Below, piece after piece: positions 36,215 to 47,135 of a stretch of 64,000 nucleotides of DNA. Within the stretch, counting starts at the first letter, position 1; each line of letters opens with the position of its first letter. The notes under the pieces were generated by a model that saw nothing but the letters and a program-made list of their open reading frames with translations, did no database searches and had not been told where the DNA came from. A program made the position numbers and the translations under genes. The stretch comes from Paramarasmius palmivorus (lineage: Eukaryota > Basidiomycota > Agaricomycetes > Agaricales > Marasmiaceae), in contig JAYKXP010000168.1 of assembly GCA_037176845.1 (NCBI GenBank), forward strand, positions 1 through 64,000, in the 5' to 3' direction.

Positions 36215-36288
36215 CTGAGTTGACCAGATTCGAACTGATATTAGCCACTACCAAAAAATGGTGTTTTTCCAAATTAAACTACAACTCA
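36215..36288 (-). tRNA. trnQ(ttg): tRNA-Gln(UUG)
   Basis: Perfect acceptor TGAGTTG/CAACTCA, anticodon stem CCATT/AGTGG with loop TTTTGGT giving UUG, T stem ATCAG/CTGGT. The loop register is less obvious because of a U run; the Gln assignment also fits the general shape of fungal trnQ. Confidence 0.85.
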
Positions 36289-36372
36289 TACACCTATATA
36301 ATATGAATAATTTTTACATTATAATTAAAAACACTATCTTGCTTTCCGCATTCGCGTTTGCAAGCTAATTTT

Positions 36373-36477
36373 TAATGCTCCTTAAAAGAACGCTTCCATC
36401 CTTAATTATATTTGCATGCTGCAAACGCTGGAGTAGATGCCTATTGGTCTCTCAGAACGGGGAAGAGGAATGTTGCT
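36373..36477. repeat. 105-bp direct repeat, copy 2
   Basis: Identical to 35625-35729. Confidence 0.9.
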
Positions 36478-37027
36478 ATTCTTTTGCATGTGCATGTGAA
36501 CGCAGCCTTTTAATTAGGGGCCTTACTATTAGTGAGCTGCAAAGTGTGGATATTTTACTAGATTTTTAAAAAGAACAATAGGAAAAGATACGTAGTTAAG
36601 TAAACCTATATTAGTATTAGAATAATTACACAATTAATATTGTAGCAAAACCTGTTCAACAATCCTACTTTTAGAAGCCATTTAAAAATCTTTTGTTCGA
36701 GCGGAGAGCTTGCGAAAAGCAGCCTCTTATTTTAAAAGTAAATGAACAAAAAAAAGAGGTTCGCTCTCTGTAGGAAGAACGGAGCTGCCTCCTTTTTAAT
36801 TTTTATTGTTTATTCCTCCCTCCCTCCCTATGGGCCCTATGGGCGGAAGAGTGCAAACGCAGGAGAACTATAATAATATAGATGATTAGTTAAGCTACCA
36901 CTCCTATTAAATAGTTGAATTTTTTTTTTAATTTTTTTAGTACACTCTTATTCTTCGTCTTTTCTTTGTAGAACAATAACGGAGGCTTCTTATTTTGCTA
37001 CTTCGTACTTCATACAAACAAATATTA
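36478..37027. other. Spacer between trnT and trnQ
   Basis: No gene. GC cluster tccctatgggccctatgggc at 36825-36850. Confidence 0.4.
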
Positions 37028-37100
37028 AGCCGAAAAATGGAATCGAACCATTATTTAAATCTTACAAGGAATTTGTTTTAACCATTTAAACTATTTCGAC
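37028..37100 (-). tRNA. trnT(tgt): tRNA-Thr(UGU)
   Basis: Acceptor GTCGAAA/TTTCGGC, anticodon stem AATTC/GATTT with one U-U mismatch, loop CTTGTAA, T stem AATGG/CCATT. Confidence 0.88.
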
Positions 37101-37397
37101 TATTACTAAAATCCTTTTCTTCCGAAGGAGGAAGAAAAAACAGAAATAATTCCATACTTTTATTAATTATAATTTTTTTACCAAAGAAGATAGAAGGGAT
37201 GGATGTTTGCGTTAATGCTTTTAAGCAAAGAATGCAACGTTTGGGAGAGAGTAGCAGGCTTATTTATTTAATTATCTTACATTTATAAATAAAAGGTAAA
37301 TACCCCACCAAAATAAACATCATTTTTATTAAATAATATTAAAATTGTAATAGAATTTATTAAAAAAAAAAAGATTTAGAATTTTTAGTGTATGCTT

Positions 37398-37469
37398 TGC
37401 CCCGGGAGAGAATTGAACTCCCATATTTATAGCTTCAATATAACGCTTTGACCACTAAGCAACCGAGGC
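37398..37469 (-). tRNA. trnF(gaa): tRNA-Phe(GAA)
   Basis: Acceptor GCCTCGG/CCGGGGC, anticodon stem TTATA/TATAA with loop TTGAAGC, T loop TTCAATT. Confidence 0.94.
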
Positions 37470-37904
37470 TAAATTTTTTTTAACTAGATTAAAACCCTCT
37501 TTGCAAAGCAAAGCAAGGCTCCTTATTCTAAAAAGAAAAGATAATAGGCTGAGTGCGATGTTAGCACATTAATAACAGATACTAATAAGTACACTTTCTT
37601 CTTGCGCTACGCTGCTACGCAGGCATGAAAATTTACTTTATTTAGTAATTTAGTAAATTTATCTAAGTAATAAAGTAGCTAGAAAAATACTAAATAATTT
37701 AGAACTATTAATCCTTAACTTAAGATCTATGATGAATTATCATATTACTGATTACTGACTACCTGAAAGAATATCAATTTATTATAATTAGAATAAATAA
37801 TCACCGCTTTTGCGAACGCTGCTTGAATTTTCTAATTAAAACAAGGTCAACTTTTCCTGCTTTGCAAGGAGGATTAAAATTTTTTTAGGCTAAGTAATTT
37901 TAAT

Positions 37905-37977
37905 TGGAGAAAGATAGACTCGAACTATCATTTTTTATATTGCAAATATAACTGATTACCAATTATCATATTTCCCC
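37905..37977 (-). tRNA. trnA(tgc): tRNA-Ala(UGC)
   Basis: Acceptor GGGGAAA/TTTCTCC, anticodon stem TTATA/TATAA with loop TTTGCAA, T loop TTCGAGT. Confidence 0.94.
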
Positions 37978-38237
37978 TATTATAATATTATGTAAATTTT
38001 ATTAATTTATTTTTAATACTACACTTCTCTTTTATATTTTTATTTATTTTAAAGTAATTACTTGAAATTTAACCCTGTTAATCTACATAAGTTTATGTAT
38101 GCTAGTTTCTTCCTATCTTCCGAACGGAGAAGAAGCATTAGGAGCCTTCTTCTGCAAATCGAAGAAAACAGGTTTTTTTCCCTCCCTAATTGCTTGTGCA
38201 GCAAAGCAGTAAAGCAGGAAGAGTAATAATATTAAAA

Positions 38238-38310
38238 AACATCTTATAGGACTCGAACCTATAATCTTTTGCTTCGAAGGCAACTGCTATTACCATTTAG
38301 CTAAAGATGT
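38238..38310 (-). tRNA. trnR(tcg): tRNA-Arg(UCG)
   Basis: Perfect acceptor ACATCTT/AAGATGT, anticodon loop CTTCGAA in stem GTTGC/GCAAA (one mismatch), T stem TATAG/CTATA. Confidence 0.92.
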
Positions 38311-39048
38311 GAAATTTATAATCTATGTTTTCTCCCTTTACATTCTCTCAAAAAAAAAAAGCTAAAGCATCTCTCCCCCCCCTATGGGAGGGAGGCCGCT
38401 AAAGAGAGAAGTATTTAATAAAAAAATTTTATGCTTTGTAGAACGGATGAATAGAGAATGGGAAATCTTTAATAGGGTGCAATAAAAGGTATACGTAGTT
38501 TAGAATACTACTAATTTTTGCTACTTTCTTTTAAATTATTATATTTTTATTCTATAATTTATATTTTTTTAATATAAATTTGTTCTCTGTTCGGAAAGAA
38601 AACATATAGTATATAACTATATTAATATTATAGAAAACTTATAAATTACTTTATTTCCGTTCCCTAATTTTGTAAGGGAGTAGAAATTAAAAAAAAAATT
38701 AAAAAATCTTTTATGATTTACAGATAAGAACGCTAAATAACTACTCAGTAATAAAGTAGAACGTATGCAAGTTAAATTAACTTAAATAACTGAGCTGATT
38801 TTTATGCTTTGCATTTTTTCCTAAAATTGGTTCCTAACTCCAATAAGGTCTAAACTCAATTAAGAAGTTATAGCCGGTCTTGCATCCGAACGGAGAAGAA
38901 GCAGCTGAATTAGCAGCGCTTTTGCTAAAGGAGAAAAAATTTTGTTATAGTAAAATTTAATCTTAGTAAAGAATTATCTTTTACATGCTTTATTCACAAA
39001 TAATTTAATATTAATTATAATATAAAATTTTTATTTAAAATTAAATTT
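38311..39048. other. Spacer downstream of nad4
   Basis: No gene. Contains GC clusters at 38370-38400 and 38880-38930, the latter of the tccgaacggagaagaagc family. Confidence 0.4.
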
Positions 39049-39055
39049 TGAGGGT
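39049..39055 (-). terminator. ACCCTCA 3' element after nad4
   Basis: Sense AATAAACCCTCAAAATTTAA, about 135 nt past the nad4 stop. Confidence 0.5.
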
Positions 39056-39189
39056 TTATTTTAACATTATTTTTAAATTTGGTTTTTAATAATGCTTACA
39101 AATTGAACAATTGGTAGTTTAGATCCATTAATCTATGTTTATTTAATAATATTACAATATATGTTTAATTAAATATATTATATAATTTA

Positions 39190-40635
39190 CTAAACACTGT
39201 ATAAAAGAGAACTTACTGAGATGTGCAATGTATTTAAAATTGCATTTGGTAAAATTCCTAATAATACAGTAGGTATTAATAAAGATATTAATAAAAAGAA
39301 TTCTCTTCTGTTAATATCTTTTAATATATTTAAATGAGTAGAATAACTACCATAAGACAATCTGTTATATAAGAATAATGAATAACAAGCAGATAAAACA
39401 ATACTTGTAGCACCTAAAATTGCAGTTATAGGATTTTTTTCAAATATACCTAACAATGACAATTGTTCTCCTAAGAAATTTAGAGTTAAAGGTATTCCAG
39501 TGTTAGCTAAAGTAAATACAAAAAATAATATTGTAAATACAGGCATGTAAGTTACTAATCCTTTAATATAGTTAATTATTCTAGTATGAGTTCTATCATA
39601 AATTATACCTCCAACACAAATAAATAATGCTGGTGATACAAAACCATGTGCTATTGATAATAAAATGGCTCCTTCTATTCCTTGGATTGTATTTGAAAAT
39701 AGTCCTAATACTACTACTCCCATATGTGCTATACTTGAATAAGCAATTAATCTTTTAGTATCTTGTTGTACTATAGTTGAAAATGAAGAGTAAATAATAC
39801 TTATTATACAAATAGTTTGAACTAAAGGTGAAAAGTAATGAGTTGCATCTGGTAAAAAGTTTATTAACACTCTTAGATAACCATAAGTTGCTAGTTTTAG
39901 TATTGTGGCTGCTAGTAGAATAGATCCTGCTAATACTGAATCAGCATGAGCTTTTGGTAATCAAATTATGAAAGGATATAGTGGAGTTTTAACGGCAAAA
40001 CCTACAAAAAATCCTATCCATAAAACTTTTTGAAAATCAGAATTAATTTCATATAAAGATAATAATTGAAAATCAGTAGATCCTATATAACTATAAATTG
40101 TTAATATACTTAGTAACATAGGTAAACTTCCAGCTAAAGTATATAAAAAGAATAATAATGCGGATCTATATTTATCTTGTCCGTGCCCAAATATTACTAT
40201 AACAATAAATAATACAGGTAAAACACTTTCAAAAAAAATATAAAAAAGTAATAAATCTAAAGAAACAAAAGCACATATTTGTAAACTTTCTAAAATTAAA
40301 AACGAAATTAAAAAAATTTTTAAATTATTAGTTATATTTGTGTAATTAGATAATAAAGCTACTGGTGTAACAAAAGTTGTCAATAAAACAAAATATAATG
40401 AAATACTATCAACACCAAAATTTAAATGATACAAATTTAAATGATTAAATTCTGTTACAAACTGAAATTGAGTTATATTAGAATCAAATTGATATCACAT
40501 AAATAAAGAAATAAAAAAATTTATTAAAGAAGTTGTTAATGCTATTTGTTTCATTTTTAATTGATTAGATTCCTCTCTCATAGGTAATAATATAATTGAT
40601 CCAAAGATAGGTATAAGTAAAAGTAAATTTATCAT
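39190..40635 (-). CDS. nad4: NADH dehydrogenase subunit 4
   Basis: Complex I antiporter-like subunit, 481 residues, no intron. Contains LLFYIFFESVLPVLFIVIVI, GFAVKTPLYPFIIWLPKAHA (Trp by UGA), KRLIAYSSIAHMGVV and IAHGFVSPALF. The ATG at 40635 gives MINLLLLIPIFGS. Confidence 0.98.
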
Positions 40636-41341
40636 TATATTAGTATAGAATTAGTATAATTGTTAGATAACAATATTTATTTTTTATTCCGCATCCTATA
40701 TTATGCAAGGTTATCTTGTTATTATAGATAAAGAATGTATTAATTATATTCTAAATTAATTATATAAAACTTAATCTTAATTAAATATATTTAATTGTTT
40801 TGCTTGCTAGCTCATATGCAGATACGCTGCTACGCTAGAGTGTTGAGTGGGGAGATAATTTTATAAAGCTGAAAATAGTCTGTTAGTGTCTCCTTCCAAA
40901 GGAAGGGAGAGGGAAAAAAATTACTTTATTTTTTTATTTTTTTATCCTTCTTTTATAAATTTAAACTTATTAATGCTTTGCTGCTGCAAAGATGTGATTG
41001 CAAATTGCTTAACTGGACAAAACTCTAGCCTAGCCTGACCTATGCTACTCCTCCGTCAGTAGGACCCGTAGGAAGTTTCTAATGAGATACAGATAGGTAA
41101 AGGTATTGACCATTTTTATAGTTTAGGTAAGCGTATAGATTTTTTTTAATGGAGAAAAAATATTAGTAATAAATTACGATTTAAGTTAACTCAAATAAGG
41201 GTAATTTTAACATTCTTTTTAGTCATAGAATATTAAGGTTTAATAAATGAGTGGAATTACAACTAAAGAAGTATTTTATAGTTATGTTTATCACTAATAA
41301 GAAAGAATAGGAATTAAAATTGAGATATGAAAATTAAGATA
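40636..41341. other. Spacer upstream of nad4
   Basis: No gene. GC clusters at 40800-40920 and 41040-41080. At 41275-41345 it carries a degenerate copy of the TATGACTAATAAGAATGAGGGT-type block (plus-strand text) found with other 3' elements at 60810 and 62170. Confidence 0.4.
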
Positions 41342-41348
41342 TGAGGGT
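41342..41348 (-). terminator. ACCCTCA 3' element after accessory ORF
   Basis: Sense CATATAAACCCTCATATCTT, about 140 nt past the ORF at 41484-42251. Confidence 0.5.
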
Positions 41349-41483
41349 TTATATGAACGCATTAATGTTTTAATTAAAATTTAATTAAAATTTATTTTAA
41401 TCCGATAATTGATAAAAGTTGTTTGGTTAAGTATTCAGGGTAAAAAAAAGTTATTAAGAAATTAAAGGCTGTATTTAAACATA

Positions 41484-42251
41484 TTATTGAACATAAATTA
41501 ATATATTTATAAATATAATTGTAGATGAAACAATAAAAATTAAGAAAAAATCTATTAATGAATAATATAATTGAAATTTACGTCTCAACTGAATAAATCT
41601 ACTTATTTTAGGATATTTTATTTCTAATTGAAGTCTATCAATTAATATATTTCCATAAAATATAATAAATAATGATATTAAAGAAATTATTATAACAATA
41701 CAACCTGTAACATTTACTATAGCAACACATTGATCAAATGTTAAAGAAGATAAAAATTCTGATATATCAGATAAATATTTTGAAGTGTTACCACTACCTT
41801 TATTTATTTCTTCTAATATCTTACTTAATTCATTACCGAATTTTTGTCCAGAATTAGCTAATATATCGCCTTTTTCCTTAAATTCTTTAACAAGTTTAAC
41901 TAATTCTTCAGAAGTTAATTTTTCTAAAGCATCAGGGTCATAAAAACGATTACCTAGTTCTTTATAAACATCCAAATCGCCTTTGAATTCCTCATTAGCT
42001 TTATTAATCATATCCATATGTTTCTGATTTATATTAGTCTTAATTATTACTTCGTATTGGTCATCAATTTTACGTTGTCATAATTCCTGTCTTACAGAAT
42101 GTTCTTGTATATTATTATTTAAATTATTTATTGTTTGTTCATGATTACTCATATTTTTTTTAGCCTTTACTCCATTAATAGTGTTGAATACACCCATTGT
42201 AAAAGTAGTTAAAGTCATTCCTTGAAAAAATCTTGTTAATTTATTATTCAT
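41484..42251 (-). CDS. Accessory membrane protein in a nad3-like position
   Basis: 255 residues (one UGA Trp), starting MNNKLTRFFQGMTLTTF. A mildly hydrophobic Gly/Thr-rich N-terminus (about residues 9-28) is followed by a long Asn/Gln/Glu/Lys-rich, probably coiled or helical, soluble region, and then two C-terminal membrane helices around the charged loop LEIKYPKISRFIQLRRKF. That C-terminal design matches family B loops (NKYPRISKFI). Its ATG overlaps the stop of the shrunken nad2 copy just as nad3 follows nad2, and even the first residues MNN match Nad3. Function unknown. Confidence 0.75.
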
Positions 42252-42696
42252 TATTAAATAATTGTTGTGTTGTATTTAAGATTAAAGAAGGTATATAATA
42301 TATAGTATAATAATCATCTATTCTAACTTGATTTGTACGAGAAAGTAGATAAAGATATAAAATATGTGAATGTGTATTAATATTGGATAATCCTTTATAT
42401 AAAGATTGTAATTCTATACTTAAGATACTATTTAATAAAGTATATAAATATAAAATTTTATGTAATAAAAAACATTCTAAATTTTGAGAACGTGTAGTAA
42501 TATTGAATAATCCATTATATATCCCTATTCCTGAAAAACTATCTAAATTATAAATAATATTATAACTTAATAGACCAGAAAATAGTAAAATTATAACTGA
42601 TATTCTATGATAAAAACCCGTAGATAATTTACCATTTTTGTATAATAAAAATTTGAAATATGATAATAATTTTCTCATTCTTTTAATAATTATCAT
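42244..42696 (-). pseudogene. Shrunken, chimeric nad2 copy
   Basis: 150-codon frame built from nad2 pieces joined by internal deletions: a new start MIIIKRMRKLLSYFKFLLYK, then [19 protein letters not shown] and [15 protein letters not shown] (nad2 residues about 22-65), [17 protein letters not shown], and the nad2 C-terminal PSLILNTTQ. It cannot be a functional Nad2. The open frame and its overlap with the next ORF suggest it is kept as a translated leader that feeds ribosomes to the ORF at 41484-42251. Confidence 0.75.
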
Positions 42697-42899
42697 CTTT
42701 AATAATAATATTAGGGCATATAGGTATTTAATGGTTTTTATAGTTTAGAAGATCGTAGAAAATTTTAAATTAAAAAACAAAAAATATAATTTTAAAAAGA
42801 TAATTGAATTTCACAGAATTTAGTAAATTTTAGATGTTTTAATTATAATAAATACAGAAAATTAAGAGTTTTAGGAAGAATCTATATTTAATAAAATAA

Positions 42900-42906
42900 T
42901 GAGGGT
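42900..42906 (-). terminator. ACCCTCA 3' element
   Basis: Sense TTACCCTCATTATTTTATTA, about 60 nt past the stop of the family A ORF at 42967-44007. Confidence 0.5.
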
Positions 42907-42966
42907 AAGAAACTACAATTTTAGTTAAATACCTATGAATATTTCCTATTTTAAAGAGGAAATTAA

Positions 42967-44007
42967 CTATTTTTTTTTAAAGCTTATATATTGGTGTAAA
43001 TCAATATCTAAAGACTCATAAGGGATTTGATTAGTGATTAATCAATATAAAGCATGACATAAACCAAATAAACCTATAAAAATTAAAACTGGTAAATAAA
43101 ATAAAGTAAGTTTACTTAAAAAAGCTTGATAATTAACATAAAGAGAAATAAATTTATTGTTAAATTTCTTAATTATTCTATCTTTATTTAATAAAAATAT
43201 TACATTAAAAATAAATACTATAAATAAGAAGACTATACTAATAGCCAAAATAAGAAGAATAACTTCAATAAACATTCGTTGACCGATAAGATCATCGAAG
43301 AATCCTTCAACATATACAGGATTTAATAATTGCATAGTTTCTTTAAAAATTAAATCAATAAACTTAGTAATTAAAGAAGAAATATCTAAATCTAAAGAAG
43401 GTAAAAAATTATTAGCGCTTTTTTCAACCACATCTTTTACAGCTGTGTCTACAGCACTTTGATTGGCAGATTTCAATGCTTCAGAAACAAAACTATCCAT
43501 AGTAGTCTTAGATACATTATTAACCGTATCTATACTAGGTCAAGAACCTGTTCTCTTATACTCTGAGTAACTTCACATTAGTCTATTAAAACCTACTGAA
43601 TTTTCTATAGCAGAATGATAAGTAATAGTACTTGCACTAACACCACTAGCACCTAAAGCACCTAATACTCTTAATCTAGGAGAGATACCAGGCATTTTAC
43701 TTAAAGCCATGAATGTGGCTAATCCTGTACCTACTATACTGATGCTTTGGGGAACCCCACTAGGTCATCATCTTACAGGATCTACCTTATTTGGTAAATC
43801 AGTAGACTCCCCATTAGGTATCACATAAGATACTAAATCAACACCGAAAATCTGAGATAAATATGAAAAAATCCCTGTAACGAATGAAAAAATATTAATA
43901 AAAATATAAAATAAAATAATAAATTTGAAAATATTAAATAAATATATAGATAATTTATTTAATATTTTAATTCCAGAATTAGGAATTTTAATTTTAAAAT
44001 TGTTCAT
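42967..44007 (-). CDS. Accessory membrane protein, family A
   Basis: 346 residues from the ATG at 44007 (UGA Trp at six sites), stop UAG. Order of parts: N-terminal hydrophobic segments (IYLFNIFKFIILFYIFINI); a Gly-rich hydrophobic pair (SISIVGTGLATFMAL, then KMPGISPRLRVLGALGASG); a Ser/Lys/Asp-rich soluble region (residues about 150-235); then two membrane helices with the loop LNKDRIIKKFNNKFI between them, and a tail ending FKKK. The signature K-x-P-G-x-S-P-R...G-A-x-G aligns with KHSMGFLPKWGIISLGGAG of the ORF at 62231. It begins MNN inside a short upstream ORF (43994-44206). Function unknown. Confidence 0.75.
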
Positions 44008-44206
44008 GATATTTGTAGTAGTTGTAAGTAAAAAAATAAAACACAAGAAGTAAACCAAAGTGTCCAATATCAAATGTTAACTCAAATATTCAGTTAATTA
44101 AATTAAATTTATATAAACCTAATAAATTATTATACAAGGATGTAAAAACTCTTAGGTCTTTTGTCCCTATGTTTTCCAGTCAATAAAAAAAAGAATTATT
44201 AAACAT
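43994..44206 (-). CDS. Short upstream ORF overlapping the family A start
   Basis: 70 codons starting MFNNSFFYWLENIG with a hydrophobic C-terminal half (FGLLLVFYFFTYNYYKYHEQF). It overlaps the next ORF's ATG at 44007 in another frame. It could be a coupled leader peptide, or the separated N-terminus of the same protein after a frameshift. Its first bases resemble the start of cob (CTAAAAAATAATGTTT), possibly another borrowed start. Confidence 0.45.
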
Positions 44207-44782
44207 TATTTTTTAGTTAATTAAAATAGTTAAATTTTAATTATAATTCCTAAGAATATTCTAGTTCATTACCCCTCGATAGCAAACTCCCTTCAGCACT
44301 TCATTTAAAAAAACATCCTATTATCATATAAATGATATGGTAAATTCTTATTTCACTAAAATCTATAAAGATATAAAATAAATACCTAATAGTAAAAATA
44401 TTAAATACTAGTGATAATAAGAAAACACTCAAGTGGACTCCAACCTTAACCTAAAATTAACTTGCTTAAAGGAATAAAATAAGAGAGGTACTAGCACCCT
44501 TACGTTTATTTGAGACTATGAATCTCACCTTCTAAGTTAAAGAAAATCCAAATTAAGACTAGTTTAACCGATTTGACCTCACTTCTCATCTAAATAGAAG
44601 CGAGAGAGATATATTATATCTCTACAAAAGTTTTTTCATTAATGGTATACCATTTATGAAAAAACCATGGATAAGAGTTGGGATTAGTAGGCTACTGAAA
44701 ATATTAAAAATATAAGCCTAAGTAAATAATTAAACAAATAAAGGATTTTATAATGAATTAAGGATTTGGTAGAAGCGCTAGA
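44207..44782. other. Spacer upstream of the family A ORF
   Basis: No gene. A perfect-looking inverted repeat occurs at about 44630-44670 (aagttttttcat/atgaaaaaac). Confidence 0.4.
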
Positions 44783-44789
44783 TGAGGGT
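44783..44789 (-). terminator. ACCCTCA 3' element
   Basis: Sense TTTTACCCTCATCTAGCG, about 50 nt past the stop of the ORF at 44839-45318. Confidence 0.5.
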
Positions 44790-44838
44790 AAAAATATCTT
44801 ATTAAAATATTAAATAAAAAATTATTAATATGATAGTA

Positions 44839-45318
44839 CTAATATTTACCAGTTGTTTTATAAATAAATAATAAAGAAAAGAACAATAATAAAAATAAAC
44901 AAATTAGACAAATTATAATTTCAATACTAAAATAAATTAAACTGAATTTCTTATATCTGTTGATTAATTTACTTAATAGAGGATATTTACTTTCATAATT
45001 ACTTTTTTGAATTAATAAGTAAGCTATTATATAACCTAGAATATTTAAAAAACTTAATAGACATATAAGACTTATTATAAATATCCCCCAAGAATATTGT
45101 GTTAATACATTATTAGTATCGTTTACATTTATATCTAAATAACTTAAAATTAATGGTAAAGAATAAGAATATCTAAAATTACTATTTTTCATTATTTTTG
45201 TCATTATTAAGATCTTCTTTTTATGTAATTCTTTGATAAATTGAATGTAAGTTATAACTGAAGCACCACCGGTAAAACCCGCTGCAAATGATTTCCAATT
45301 TACAATTTTGTTAAACAT
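44839..45318 (-). CDS. Accessory membrane protein, family B, under a nad1 leader
   Basis: 159 residues. A short Gly-rich N-terminus (FAAGFTGGASVITY), a basic linker, the family B junction SLPLILSYLDINVNDTNN, then helix-loop-helix with loop LIQKSNYESKYPLLSKLI and a final membrane helix. Closest relatives in the window are the ORFs at 59628 and 61141. Its ATG sits at the same point of a nad1 leader copy (45316-45476) as the nad1 ATG does, so it should be expressed with nad1-like timing. Function unknown. Confidence 0.78.
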   Translation of the reverse strand: MFNKIVNWKSFAAGFTGGASVITYIQFIKELHKKKILIMTKIMKNSNFRYSYSLPLILSYLDINVNDTNNVLTQYSWGIFIISLICLLSFLNILGYIIAYLLIQKSNYESKYPLLSKLINRYKKFSLIYFSIEIIICLICLFLLLFFSLLFIYKTTGKY

Positions 45319-45476
45319 TTCTTCTAAGAAAATTGTGAAAATAAGCTTTATATTTATTTAAATAATAAATAACTTATTAAATAAATAAACAATGTATTTT
45401 AAATACGCAAGAAAGAATATTTAAAAGACTATTTTTAAGAATAATAATTAAGAAAAAAATGTTAAAATTATATGAT
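45316..45476 (-). promoter_or_regulatory. Copied nad1 5' leader
   Basis: Matches 24288-24449 over about 160 bp with few differences, including the first ATG and the gapped A run. Positions shared with nad1 end abruptly at about 45477. Confidence 0.85.
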
Positions 45477-45800
45477 TAGTTTAAAGTTGGTATTTAGCCT
45501 GTACTCCGTTCTTAAAAAGAAAAAGATACTTGAAAACGATATCTGTCCCTGTCTGTACTCCGTTCTTAAAAATAAATTTTATATTACTTCTATATGATAT
45601 AATAGATACTTAAATCTAAGTATATAAAGAATTAGTATAGCGATGCGAGATTATGCTACTATATTTAGTCTACATCTTCACTATTAAAATATCAATTTAT
45701 TTAGTTTTAATGAGTAGAGTAAAAATTTAACTTTAGTTAAAGAAAACACTGTAACAATAAAAAATTTTAAAAATAAAAATTATCCTAAAAGCTTATTTAC
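45477..45800. other. Spacer with a short tandem motif
   Basis: The 19-mer ctgtactccgttcttaaaa occurs twice (about 45500 and 45552). No gene. Confidence 0.45.
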
Positions 45801-46569
45801 TTATTTTATATTTCTTTTAATAAAAATTAATTTATCTAAAAGATTAAAAATTTTACTTTTTATTTCCTTATTATCTTCTTGACACATAGATTCATTACGT
45901 TGTATACTCTTTATTCATTCTTCAGCTTCATTCTTATTAATAACACCCTTTTCTTCAAATGAATTAACAATTGCATTTTCTTCTTTATAAAGATCTAATT
46001 CTTTACCGTTAAAATGTAAACAGGCATCCTGATATTTCTTTTTGTGTATCTGTATCAGGTAAAATTATATAAGCTAATTAGGGAAAATAAAAAAATATAG
46101 GTTCTAAACCTTTAGCTTTTCTAAGTTCATCAATACCAGCCATTCCTCCGAAAATTACTCCCTTCCTTTGGAACACTGTTTCACAAAACCCCTTACTACA
46201 TCAAATTATTTTTGCAGCTAAAGAAGCTAATCTATCTAAAGGCTAATTTCTTACATCTAACTCCTCACTCTTAAAAACTTTAATCATATATTTAATTCTA
46301 TGATAAGTGATAAAAATTTGATAAATACTAAACATAATAAATAAAATTACACAAATTACTAAAGAAATAAAGTATAACTTTTCATCCCCTAAAAAAATTA
46401 GTCTATTAGTAATTAAGAGTATAACACTTATACCTCCTAAAACTCTAAAAACTCTAACAATTGGATTTTGAATAAACTGTAATATATTTTTTGGTAAAGT
46501 AGGTGTATTATAACCTTTCTTTATTCCTGTAAGTACACTAGAAAAAAATTCATTTGTTGTATAAAACAA
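45801..46569 (-). pseudogene. Decayed accessory membrane-protein gene
   Basis: The first 108 codons are open (46569-46243): an N-terminal Tyr/Thr/Lys segment, two membrane helices and a tail ending KSEELDVRN. After an in-frame UAG, the same frame continues PLDRLASLAAKIIWCSKGF, FGGMAGIDELRKAKGLEPIF up to a UAA near 46080; after a one-base shift near 46030 it runs on as DACLHFNGKELDLYKEENAI to a final UAA at 45801. Two stops and a shift make inactivation likely. The hydrophobic Gly-containing middle and charged tail place it near family A. The tail is also duplicated at 26071-26121. Confidence 0.65.
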
Positions 46570-47078
46570 GCACTTTTGCTAATTAAATACTATAGTAGTT
46601 AACAATTCTTTTTTCCTTGCTTCTTTGAAGAAGTTTTAGGAAATGAATATTTTAAGCCATATATAACATAAATTAAATTCTTATATATGGATGCGCAGCT
46701 GCGCAGCTGCGCAGCCCTAGTTACTTTAAAATAAGTATACCACCCTGTAAGGCTCCAGGCTCTTCCTAAGGAAGAATAGATTTCACATTAAACAGTTGGC
46801 CGCAGGAGGAGTAGATTACCTCTAATAAAGGTAATCAGATAGATAACTTATTTCAATCTCAACAGGAATATTGTTTTATAATTTCTAAATATTTAGAAAA
46901 GAAATTATTTTTAAAATTTTTCAAATTTCTTCTCTTCTTTTTTTTAAGATAATTTTTATTTATTAAACTTATCAAAATAATATTACTTTCATATTTATTT
47001 GTGTTAAACGATAATAAAAATTTTTATGTAAGCGCTAAGCAGCGAACGCAGTAAACACACTAAACGCTACAAGCTTCA
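46570..47078. other. Spacer downstream of atp9
   Basis: No gene. GC clusters at 46690-46715 (gctgcgcagctgcgcagc) and 46740-46810. Confidence 0.4.
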
Positions 47079-47085
47079 TGAGGGT
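47079..47085 (-). terminator. ACCCTCA 3' element after atp9
   Basis: Sense AATACCCTCATGAAGC, about 50 nt past the atp9 stop. Confidence 0.55.
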
Positions 47086-47135
47086 ATTAAATTTAAAAAT
47101 CTACCAATGAAAAACAATGTTTGATAGATTTTAAA

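Noticed and set aside
36215..36288. trnQ read as a second tRNA-Lys(UUU)
   Set aside because: That register leaves the anticodon stem mostly unpaired; the CCATT/AGTGG stem gives UUG with full pairing.
36375..36569. 64-codon plus-strand frame
   Set aside because: Lies within the 105-bp direct repeat and GC cluster; no coding evidence.
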